Notes under the pieces: generated by a model
What the model was told of the DNA's origin: nothing
Seen by the model: the letters and a program-made list of their open reading frames with translations, nothing else
The model's database searches: none
Part shown: positions 8,382 through 15,270 of the stretch, piece after piece
Layout of the letters: the number at the start of each line of letters is the position of its first letter
How positions within the stretch are numbered: position 1 is the stretch's first letter
Source: an uncultured Campylobacter sp.
GTDB taxonomy: Bacteria > Campylobacterota > Campylobacteria > Campylobacterales > Campylobacteraceae
Reading direction: 5' to 3'
Length of the DNA stretch: 64,000 nt
NCBI RefSeq assembly: GCF_937959485.1
Contig: NZ_CALGPY010000005.1
Location: 496,001 to 560,000, forward strand
Position numbers and translations under genes: made by a program

Positions 8382-8729
8382 TCAATAATTTAATAAAAAG
8401 CGTATCGCCGCCATATATATTAGCGTAGGAAGCGCTATCGTAACGAGCGAATTGCGAAATTTAGCATGCACAACAAACGCCATAATTAGGCAAAATAGCA
8501 GCGTCGCCGTTTGCAGCGCGTCCGCGCTGAAAGCCCGCTCGCCCGAAAAGCTAGACAGCATCGTCTTAAGCGCATAGATCGTCAAAACGACCATTATCAA
8601 AAGGCCCGAGTTTTTCTGCAGATACGATAGGCTTGGACTCGCGGTCTTTTTCTTAAAAAGCAGCAGCGGCAAAAATCGCGTCAAAATCGTAGCGAGCGAG
8701 GCCAGAAAGATATAGGGCAAAATTTCCAC
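8382..8729 (-). CDS. azlD: AzlD-type branched-chain amino acid exporter subunit
   Basis: A 115-residue inner-membrane protein with about four hydrophobic helices and the family opening LASLATILTRFLPLLLF. AzlD is the small partner of AzlC. Together they export branched-chain amino acids or analogues. The start overlaps the azlC stop by one base on the same strand, the usual arrangement of this pair. Substrate cannot be told from the sequence. Confidence 0.88.
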   Translation of the reverse strand: MEILPYIFLASLATILTRFLPLLLFKKKTASPSLSYLQKNSGLLIMVVLTIYALKTMLSSFSGERAFSADALQTATLLFCLIMAFVVHAKFRNSLVTIALPTLIYMAAIRFLLNY

Positions 8730-9487
8730 TACCTGCTCCTTTTTAAGAATTTTCGCAGTCTGCGTCCCGCGTACGAAGGTCGCTCGAAGTATTTACGAAA
8801 GAGCAGCAAAACCGCAGTGCCGAAAATCAGAGTGCCGAATAAAAAGTATTTTGTAGGAAAGATAAAAAGCCCCGCAAACGCGCAGGCAAATCCTAGCAAT
8901 AGCACTTTGTATTGCGGATTTGCTTTAAAAACCTCATAGGTTAGCATCGCAAAAAGCGCCGTCAGGCTAAACTCTACTCCGCTAAAATCAAGCTTCAAGC
9001 TTGCTCCCAAAACAGCCCCTACAACGACGCCCGCGACCCAGTAGGAATGATTTAAAACCGCGGTTAGATTATAGAGCAGATCAAGCTCTTTTAATCTTTG
9101 CTGCGTTACGGGTTGTTCGCTGCTAAGCTCCTCGGGGCGCAAAAACGCACGCGCTTTTAGCAGCGCAAAGGTTTCATCCGTAAGGGCATATACGGCGTAA
9201 ATTTTATGACGTACGAAGCGCAGCTCGTCCAGTAGCGACATCGTGTAGAAAAAATGGCGAAAATTTAGCAAAAACGCCACGACGAAGGTATCTACGAGCG
9301 AGGCGTGAGTTACGATGAAGGCAATCAGCACGAACTCCACGCTGCCTGCGTATATCAGCAGTGAGGTTAGCGCGAGCGCCCATACGGGCAGGTCTTGGCT
9401 GATGCCGTAGATACCAAACGCCAGCCCTAGCGGCACGTAGCCCATCATCACGGCGAGGGTGGATCTAAAAATTTCAAATTTACTCAT
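8729..9487 (-). CDS. azlC: AzlC family branched-chain amino acid exporter, large subunit
   Basis: A 252-residue polytopic inner-membrane protein. Family blocks are MMGYVPLGLAFGIYG at about residue 15, IYAGSVEFVLIAF, and LNFRHFFYTMSL, followed by ALTDETFAL. The length is slightly above the usual 230-240 because of a charged loop at about 120-135 and a basic tail (AGRRLRKFLKRSR). It is translated immediately before azlD. A likely -10 element lies at 9512-9517 on the minus strand. The exported substrate is inferred from the family only. Confidence 0.88.
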   Translation of the reverse strand: MSKFEIFRSTLAVMMGYVPLGLAFGIYGISQDLPVWALALTSLLIYAGSVEFVLIAFIVTHASLVDTFVVAFLLNFRHFFYTMSLLDELRFVRHKIYAVYALTDETFALLKARAFLRPEELSSEQPVTQQRLKELDLLYNLTAVLNHSYWVAGVVVGAVLGASLKLDFSGVEFSLTALFAMLTYEVFKANPQYKVLLLGFACAFAGLFIFPTKYFLFGTLIFGTAVLLLFRKYFERPSYAGRRLRKFLKRSR

Positions 9488-9511
9488 AGCTTTCCTAAAT
9501 TTAAAAGCGCG

Positions 9512-9517
9512 ATTTTA
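9512..9517 (-). promoter_or_regulatory. Probable -10 box TAAAAT for azlCD
   Basis: On the minus strand GCTAAAATCGC lies about 25 bases before the azlC ATG, the context also seen before several other genes here (for example 51455 and 61164). Confidence 0.4.
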
Positions 9518-9633
9518 GCTAAAATTTTATTAAATTTTACAGGGCATGCGGGCGAATCTGTGCCGTTGCTAGCGAGTTTTGCGCTGCCATTCGCCGCAAG
9601 AGGAGTTGCAAAATTTACTCGCTTCGGCGCCGT

Positions 9634-9683
9634 GAAATTTTAAAATTTGGCCTGCGTAGAATTTTGCGAAATTTTAAAATTTC
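9634..9683. repeat. AAATTT palindromes in the azlC-PiT gap
   Basis: The 220-base gap 9488-9707 holds GTGAAATTTTAAAATTTGG at about 9632 and a perfect GAAATTTTAAAATTTC at 9668-9683. It is the same core as at 3453 and 57662. It lies just downstream of the PiT gene on the minus strand, where it could also act as a transcription end. Confidence 0.65.
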
Positions 9684-9707
9684 AGGGAGCGGATTTTTAA
9701 ATTTAGC

Positions 9708-11270
9708 CTAAAATACGTGGCGCAAAAGTACGAATGCAAACGCCGAAAGTAGCGCCGAGACGGGCAGGGTGATGATCCACGCCAGCCCGATCGGCTTCAT
9801 CAGCGACCAGTTCGTGCTGTGATTTACCAAGCCGATGCCTAAAATCGCGCCGATTAGCACGTGGGTCGAGGAGATCGGAAGCCCCAGCACCGATGCCGCC
9901 ATTACGACGACGGCGCTTGCGAGCTCGGCGCTAAAGCCGGAGGCTGGGTGGATTTTGGTAAGATTGGTGCCTACGGTGGCGATTACCTCTTTGCCGATGA
10001 ACCAAAGCCCCGCTATGAGGGCTACTGCAAACATTATCATAATCTGCTGCGGCACGGGAGTGGAGGGATTGATACTATTCGTAGCCATCGTATCGATGAT
10101 GGCGGCAAACGGACCCACGGCGTTTGCGATGTCGTTGCTGCCGTGTGAAAAGGCAAAACCGCTAGCGGTGAGCACCTGCAGCCAGCTAAACATCAAAAAC
10201 GCGGATTTGTTTAAATTTGAGCGGCGCAGGGTTTTAGCGAAAATAAACATCAAAAGCCAGGTAATCAGCGTCGACATACCGATGATGAGGTAGTTGTAAA
10301 AATTCGTAAGCCCGAAATTTAGATTATGCAGCCCCTTAAATATCAACATCGCCGAGATCACGAAGGCTCCGATACCGGCTACGGCGGGGATCCCGTACTC
10401 TAGGGCCTTGTGGGATTTGAGCTTCTCTTTTTTAGCGTCAAGCTCGATCACCTTTTTATAATACTCGCTATCCAGTTCGCTTGGATCAAAATCGGGATCG
10501 CGCATCGCGTAAATATCGTGATTTAGCGCCTCTGCATAGGCGATCTTTTGAATGTCGTCTAAGGTCTCGAAGGTCTTTTTATGCAGCTTGCGGAGAGATT
10601 TTTTTTCGCGCTTTATGCGGTCGATCTTTATTTGAGCGTAACGGTTGTAATCCAAAATATAATGTTTGATGAGCCAGAAAATTCCAAAGGAGATCACTCC
10701 GCCCAAAATCGGCGAGAGTACCCAAGAGATCGCTATTTTGCCGATCTTATCCCACTGCACTAGCCACAATGCGGAAGTCTCTGCGGTATTAAGCAGGGCG
10801 CCTAGCGTAAGCCCCGAGCCTACGATACCGCCGATGATTGCATGAGTAGTGGATACGGGCAAGCCCTTTCTGCTAGCAAAAAGTAGCCACGCGCCAGCCG
10901 CAAAAAGCGCGCTCATCATTACATAGATAAAATCTCTCGGATGCACATCCATTTTGCTAAGATCGATTATGCCGCTGCGGATCGTCGAAGTCACTTCGCC
11001 GCCTGCGATTACCGCGCCGCTTGCTTCAAATACCGCCGCGATACAAAGGGCTTGCGCTATGCTAAGGGTGCCGCTTCCGACGCTGGTGCCGAAAGAATTT
11101 GCCACGTCGTTTCCGCCGATATTAAAGGCCATAAAGATGCCCAAAAATACCGAAACCAAAAATAGCATTTTATCGCCGCTTCCTATAAAACCGAATCCCC
11201 AGATAAGAAAATAGATTGTTACGCCGCAGAATATGCCGTAGAAAATGAGACTTATCTTGCTAGATTTCAT
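9708..11270 (-). CDS. PiT family inorganic phosphate transporter
   Basis: A 520-residue low-affinity phosphate permease of the inner membrane, driven by protons or metal-phosphate symport. The two duplicated family signatures are present: GGNDVANSFGTSVGSGTLS at about residue 53, and GSNDIANAVGPFAAI in the second half. Additional repeats are GLPVSTTHAIIGGIVG and GLPISSTHVLIGAILG. Between them is a charged cytoplasmic loop of about 70 residues (210-285) typical of the epsilonproteobacterial form. There is no PhoU-like (DUF47) gene next to it, unlike many PiT loci. The ATG follows GGGAG, and a minus-strand TAAAAT at 11294-11299 is a likely -10. Transport of sulfate rather than phosphate cannot be excluded. 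Confidence 0.93.
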   Translation of the reverse strand: MKSSKISLIFYGIFCGVTIYFLIWGFGFIGSGDKMLFLVSVFLGIFMAFNIGGNDVANSFGTSVGSGTLSIAQALCIAAVFEASGAVIAGGEVTSTIRSGIIDLSKMDVHPRDFIYVMMSALFAAGAWLLFASRKGLPVSTTHAIIGGIVGSGLTLGALLNTAETSALWLVQWDKIGKIAISWVLSPILGGVISFGIFWLIKHYILDYNRYAQIKIDRIKREKKSLRKLHKKTFETLDDIQKIAYAEALNHDIYAMRDPDFDPSELDSEYYKKVIELDAKKEKLKSHKALEYGIPAVAGIGAFVISAMLIFKGLHNLNFGLTNFYNYLIIGMSTLITWLLMFIFAKTLRRSNLNKSAFLMFSWLQVLTASGFAFSHGSNDIANAVGPFAAIIDTMATNSINPSTPVPQQIMIMFAVALIAGLWFIGKEVIATVGTNLTKIHPASGFSAELASAVVVMAASVLGLPISSTHVLIGAILGIGLVNHSTNWSLMKPIGLAWIITLPVSALLSAFAFVLLRHVF

Positions 11271-11293
11271 AGCTCTCCCTTAAAATCCGCGAA

Positions 11294-11299
11294 ATTTTA
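11294..11299 (-). promoter_or_regulatory. Probable -10 box TAAAAT for the PiT gene
   Basis: On the minus strand GGTAAAATTTC lies about 24 bases before the ATG of the phosphate transporter. It is divergent from the nuo promoter in the same 173-base region. Confidence 0.4.
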
Positions 11300-11407
11300 C
11301 CACACGCGCCTTAATCCCCACTAAATCGCACGGGCGAGGTATATAAATTTTAATTTTAAAAGCGAATTTAGTGGCGCGCGCTAAGCTTTATTAAATCAAT
11401 ACTTCGT

Positions 11408-11413
11408 TACAAT
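11408..11413 (+). promoter_or_regulatory. Probable -10 box TACAAT of the nuo operon
   Basis: TTCGTTACAATCC lies 31 bases before the nuoA ATG. The preceding AT-rich stretch (TTTATTAAATC) fits the loose -35 region of Campylobacter promoters. No other promoter-like element is evident inside the operon. Confidence 0.55.
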
Positions 11414-11443
11414 CCACATTAAATTTTAAAACCGAGGCGAAAA

Positions 11444-11833
11444 ATGTCTAGAATTCCGCTGCAAAGCCCGTATTTCGGAATATTCGTAATGCTAATCCTG
11501 GCTTTTTGCGTCTTTTCGCTCATCGTTAAACTATCCTCTTTGGTAGGCTCGCGTTTGGCAGATAGGTGCGACGAGCGGCTAAAGGGCGAAATTTACGAAA
11601 GCGGCCCCGAGGCCGTCAAACAGCCCAACCGAATGAACTCCCACTTTTTTTTGATAGCCGTGCTTTTCATACTTTTTGACGTCGAGATTATCTTTATGTT
11701 TCCGTGGGCGGTAAATTTTAAAATTTTAGGCGTGTTCGGGCTTGTAGAGATGGCGTTTTTCATCGTATTATTAGGCGTCGGTTTCATCTACGCCTGGAAA
11801 AAAGGAGCGCTAAATTGGCAGAGCATAAGATAA
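11444..11833 (+). CDS. nuoA: Complex I subunit A
   Basis: NuoA is a small membrane subunit at the junction of the peripheral and membrane arms of the proton-pumping quinone reductase. The 129 residues contain three hydrophobic helices and the conserved loop KGEIYESGPEA followed by RMNSHFFLIAVLFILFDVEIIFMFPWA, including the acidic DVE of the second helix. The ATG is preceded by GAGG. Its end overlaps nuoB by 19 bases. It is the first gene of a contiguous nuoA-N operon. Confidence 0.97.
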   Translation: MSRIPLQSPYFGIFVMLILAFCVFSLIVKLSSLVGSRLADRCDERLKGEIYESGPEAVKQPNRMNSHFFLIAVLFILFDVEIIFMFPWAVNFKILGVFGLVEMAFFIVLLGVGFIYAWKKGALNWQSIR

Positions 11834-12324
11834 ACTACGCGCGCGAAAACGGGCTTCCAGTAGTTCTTACCACCGTCGATAAGCTAATTGCGTGGGGAAG
11901 GAGCAACTCTTTGTGGGCGATGACGTATGGGCTTGCTTGCTGTGCGATCGAGATGATGGCGGCGGGCGCGGGCAGATTTGACTTTGACCGCTTCGGCACG
12001 ATATTTCGCGCAAGCGCCAAGCAATCGGATGTGATGATAATCGCAGGCACGCTTAGTAAAAAGCACGCCGAGTTTACGCGCCGCCTATACGACGCGATGC
12101 CAGAGCCTAAATGGGTTATCAGTATGGGTAGCTGCGCCAATACCGGGGGGATGTTTAATACCTACGCTACGGTGCAGGGCTGCGACCGCATAGTGCCTGT
12201 GGATATCTATCTGCCCGGATGCGCGCCGCGCCCCGAGACGCTGCAGTTTGCGATGATGGTGCTGCAAAAAAAGATCCGCACCCAAACCCCGCGCCGCGCA
12301 CAAAAGGTAAAAAGGCTGATCTGA
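11815..12324 (+). CDS. nuoB: Complex I subunit B (N2 cluster)
   Basis: NuoB carries the terminal iron-sulfur cluster N2, which passes electrons to menaquinone. The four ligands are visible: the adjacent pair in GLACCAIEMM, one in SMGSCANTGG, and one in LPGCAPRPE. The start is TTG at 11815, supported by AAGGAG eight bases upstream and by the family-like opening AEHKINYARENGLPVVLTT. The 169 residues are the usual length. The stop overlaps nuoC (ATGA-type). Confidence 0.97.
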   Translation: MAEHKINYARENGLPVVLTTVDKLIAWGRSNSLWAMTYGLACCAIEMMAAGAGRFDFDRFGTIFRASAKQSDVMIIAGTLSKKHAEFTRRLYDAMPEPKWVISMGSCANTGGMFNTYATVQGCDRIVPVDIYLPGCAPRPETLQFAMMVLQKKIRTQTPRRAQKVKRLI

Positions 12325-13112
12325 TGAGAAAATTTAATCCCAAAGGCGATCAGAGTAAAAAAAATTACTACAAAGACAGATTTTTCATTCCCGAGGAAAC
12401 GCCGAAATCCAGCGCAAACGAGAGCGATTTCAAAGACGATCTGGACGCGCTTGAAGGCGTTAAAATTTTAAACTCGTACGTGGAATTTAACACTCTCGTG
12501 CTTTATGTGGAGCCTGCGCAAAATTTAGCGGCGCTGTGCGCGCTTAAGGGCGCGGGATATGAAATTTTATGCGAGCTAAGCGGCGTTGATTTCACCGAGG
12601 CTCGCGGCGGCATCGAGGTTTTTTATCAGCTTTTGGATATCAAAAGGGCGCGCCGCGCGCGACTAAAGTGCTTCGTGCCGAATGAGAGCTTTTTGCAAAG
12701 CGCTGCGGGCATCTACAAAAGCGCGAACTGGGCGGAGCGCGAGCTATACGATATGATGGGCGTTTGGATTGAAAATCATCCAAATTTAGCGCGCCTAATA
12801 ATGCCTGATGATTGGTTCGGACACCCGCTTTTGAAGTCCTATCCGCTGCAAGGAGACGAGTTTGCCAAGTGGTACGAGGTGGATAAAATTTTTGGGGTTG
12901 GCGCACGCGAACGCATCGGCGAAGAAAACCGAAATTCCGCATTCGTGGATGAAAAAGATACCTTTAACTTCGCGCGGCTCTATCACGAGAGCGGTTACGG
13001 CGAGCCGCGGCCGCAAGAAAAAATTTTACAAGAATATCAAGAAGAGGGCGGTGTGCGCTTTGTAAAACGCGCTAAACGCGGAATTTACAAGATCATCACA
13101 AAGAGAAAATAA
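12324..13112 (+). CDS. nuoC: Complex I subunit C
   Basis: NuoC is a scaffold subunit of the connecting module, in contact with NuoB and NuoD. The 262-residue product starts at ATG 12324, which overlaps the nuoB stop. A longer in-frame extension back to 12219 lies within nuoB and is unlikely. Family signatures are ERELYDMMGVWI, the RLIMPDDWFGHPLLKSYPL block at about residues 155-175, and the acidic N-terminal strand region. It is separate from nuoD, as in Campylobacter, not fused as in E. coli. The C-terminal 70 residues are a charged extension. Confidence 0.95.
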   Translation: MRKFNPKGDQSKKNYYKDRFFIPEETPKSSANESDFKDDLDALEGVKILNSYVEFNTLVLYVEPAQNLAALCALKGAGYEILCELSGVDFTEARGGIEVFYQLLDIKRARRARLKCFVPNESFLQSAAGIYKSANWAERELYDMMGVWIENHPNLARLIMPDDWFGHPLLKSYPLQGDEFAKWYEVDKIFGVGARERIGEENRNSAFVDEKDTFNFARLYHESGYGEPRPQEKILQEYQEEGGVRFVKRAKRGIYKIITKRK

Positions 13113-14338
13113 TGCAAAATCCAAGCAAGCTAAGACCGTTTTTCGAAAACATCGAGTACGAGCGCGAGGGCGCGAATATGATCTTAAATTTCGGTCCGCA
13201 GCATCCAAGCGCGCACGGCCAGCTAAAGCTAGTGCTGGAGCTTGACGGCGAGCGAATCGTGCGCGCCCGCCCGGGCGTGGGCTATATGCACCGAGGCATC
13301 GAAAAGATGGCCGAAAATATGATTTACGCGGAATTCGTCCCCGTAACCGACCGCGTCGATTATGTCGCATCGGGCTCGAACAACTACGGCTTTTGCGCCG
13401 CGGTTGAGAAGCTCTGCGGCATCGAAGTGCCGCGCCGCGCGCAGATCATCCGCACGATCTTGCTGGAGCTTAATCGTATCAGCTCGCACCTTCTGTTTTT
13501 GGGTACGCACGCGCTTGATATCGGCGCGATGACGGTGTTTCTCTACTGCTTTCGCTCGCGCGAATACATACTTGATCTCATAGAGAAATACTGCGGCGCG
13601 CGCCTTACGCACAATAATATCAAAATCGGCGGCGTGTTTTTGGATCTACCTAACGGCTGGTTAGAAGAGATGTTGAAATTTTGCGACGAATTCCCGAGCG
13701 ACATTAAAGAGCTTGAAGATCTACTCGATACCAATAGAATTTGGCTAATGCGAACCGAGGGGGTGGGCGTGATCTCGCACGAAGATGCCCTTAGCTGCGG
13801 CTGTAGCGGAGTGAGCTTGCGCGCTAGCGGGCATGCGTGGGATATCCGCAAGGAAGAGCCCTATCTCATCTACGACGAGCTTGATTTCGACGTGCCATAT
13901 GCGAGCGAGGGCGACTGCTACGCGCGTTATAAATGCTATATGGCGGAGATGCGCGAGAGCCTTAAAATTTTGCGCCAGTGCGCGAAGCACTATCCGCTAA
14001 GCGATCCGCAAATTTTAGCGATCGACCCCGCTTACGTAAATCCTAGCAAAGAGCAGATCATGACGCAAAACTACTCGCTGATGCAGCATTTCGTGCTGGT
14101 TACGCAGGGTTTGCGCCCGCCCGTGGGCGAAATTTACGCAGCGAGCGAGAGTCCTAAGGGCGAGCTTGGATTTTATATCCGCTCGATGGGCGAAAGCCGC
14201 CCGTACCGCCTTAAGATCCGCACGCCGAGCTTTTGGCATTGCGCGGTCTATGAGGAAATTTTACCGGGGCAGTATCTTGCCGACGCCGCGGCGATCATCG
14301 GCAGCACTAATATTATCTTAGGCGAGGTGGATCGATGA
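13112..14338 (+). CDS. nuoD: Complex I subunit D (49 kDa quinone-site subunit)
   Basis: NuoD forms the quinone-binding cavity with NuoB. It has 408 residues, the normal length. Visible motifs are NFGPQHPSAHGQLKL near the N-terminus, GVGYMHRGIEKMAE, and DRVDYVASGSNN, followed by a hydrogenase-like core with SSHLLFLGTHALDIGAMT and a C-terminal GESRPYRLKIRTPSF. No cysteine ligands are expected in this subunit. It overlaps nuoC by one base and the next gene by four. An acidic residue replaces the usual nickel-binding region, as in all complex I members. Confidence 0.97.
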   Translation: MQNPSKLRPFFENIEYEREGANMILNFGPQHPSAHGQLKLVLELDGERIVRARPGVGYMHRGIEKMAENMIYAEFVPVTDRVDYVASGSNNYGFCAAVEKLCGIEVPRRAQIIRTILLELNRISSHLLFLGTHALDIGAMTVFLYCFRSREYILDLIEKYCGARLTHNNIKIGGVFLDLPNGWLEEMLKFCDEFPSDIKELEDLLDTNRIWLMRTEGVGVISHEDALSCGCSGVSLRASGHAWDIRKEEPYLIYDELDFDVPYASEGDCYARYKCYMAEMRESLKILRQCAKHYPLSDPQILAIDPAYVNPSKEQIMTQNYSLMQHFVLVTQGLRPPVGEIYAASESPKGELGFYIRSMGESRPYRLKIRTPSFWHCAVYEEILPGQYLADAAAIIGSTNIILGEVDR

Positions 14339-14565
14339 AGCGCTACGATTTGAGACATCTGGGCGATAAGTTTTTAAACCGCATGGGCGAAATTTTAAAA
14401 AATTCCGCTCGCGGCGAAACGATGATCTTTATGTTTGAGATGGGCGATTTCAGCGCGGTTCAAAAGAGCGCCGATCTGGTGGAGGGGCTAAATTCCACGC
14501 TTTTAAGCTCGATACGCTATAACCAAGTCGATTGGATGGTCGTCGCCAAAAAGGGGAGAGGATGA
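14335..14565 (+). CDS. NuoE-position short subunit of epsilonproteobacterial complex I
   Basis: A 76-residue protein at the position where other bacteria encode the 2Fe-2S subunit NuoE. It has no cysteine at all, so it cannot carry that cluster. It resembles the short Campylobacter/Helicobacter protein at this locus (in C. jejuni, Cj1575c as I recall). The product is helical at the start (LRHLGDKFLNRMGEILK), then MIFMFEMGDFSAV. It overlaps nuoD by four bases and the next gene by four. A structural role closing the end of the peripheral arm, or docking a non-NADH electron donor, is inferred. Confidence 0.85.
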   Translation: MKRYDLRHLGDKFLNRMGEILKNSARGETMIFMFEMGDFSAVQKSADLVEGLNSTLLSSIRYNQVDWMVVAKKGRG

Positions 14566-15269
14566 AAATTTTAAATTTCGCGTCGCTGCTTAGCCTTCAA
14601 AATCCCGCGCTCGCAGCCAGTTTTCAGAGCGCTGAAATTTTAAGCGTATCACCGCTGCAAGATGCGCATCTTCCGGGCGAGCTGATAAAATGCGAGATCG
14701 GCGCGCAAAGCTTCGTGCTGGCGCTAATCTGCGCTAGTTTTTGCGACGAGCCATATTTCGCGGATCTGGATCTAGAGTACTTAAGCGGCGAAAGCAGCGT
14801 GGGCGAGGAGGAGATCGAGCAGATCGCAGAGTTTCTGCAAAGCGGCTGCGACGCGCTTTTGATCGACGATGCGCTTATTAAAACCCATCCCGACGCCGAA
14901 AATATCAAAGCCTTTCTATCTCTCATAGCGGCGAAGTTCGGGGTTAAAATTTTAAGCTTACGCGGCGAGCGAGCGGACTTGGGCGCACAAGAGCGGTTAA
15001 ATTTAAGCCCGCTTAAAGAACCTGAGAATTTCGACGGCGCCGTGGTTTTCAAACACGATGCGGACGAGCGGCTCATCGGCGGAAGGTATTTTAGCATGGT
15101 CGCAAAGATCAAGGGCGGCGATCGCGTCCGCATCAAAACGCCGCACCTAAATTTGGAAAAAGAATTTATTTTGGATGAGGAGCTAAAGGGCACGATTGCG
15201 CTTTTGGGCTCGGGCGGGCAGGGCTTTGGCGGTTATAATTTCGAACTCGCAGAAATTTCTAAGGTTTAA
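14562..15269 (+). CDS. NuoF-position subunit lacking FMN/NADH site
   Basis: A 235-residue protein encoded where NuoF, the FMN and NADH-binding subunit, would be. It has no glycine-rich NADH/FMN loop, and its four scattered cysteines do not form a 4Fe-4S motif. It matches in position and size the Campylobacter-specific protein at this locus (Cj1574c in C. jejuni, from memory). Start ATG 14562 is chosen over 14532 because it has GGGGAGAGG just upstream and overlaps the previous stop. The C-terminal half (DRVRIKTPHLNLEKEF and LGSGGQGFGGYNFELAEI) may bind NuoG. The complex therefore probably takes electrons from flavodoxin or ferredoxin, as reported for C. jejuni. Confidence 0.85.
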   Translation: MKILNFASLLSLQNPALAASFQSAEILSVSPLQDAHLPGELIKCEIGAQSFVLALICASFCDEPYFADLDLEYLSGESSVGEEEIEQIAEFLQSGCDALLIDDALIKTHPDAENIKAFLSLIAAKFGVKILSLRGERADLGAQERLNLSPLKEPENFDGAVVFKHDADERLIGGRYFSMVAKIKGGDRVRIKTPHLNLEKEFILDEELKGTIALLGSGGQGFGGYNFELAEISKV

Positions 15270-15270
15270 A

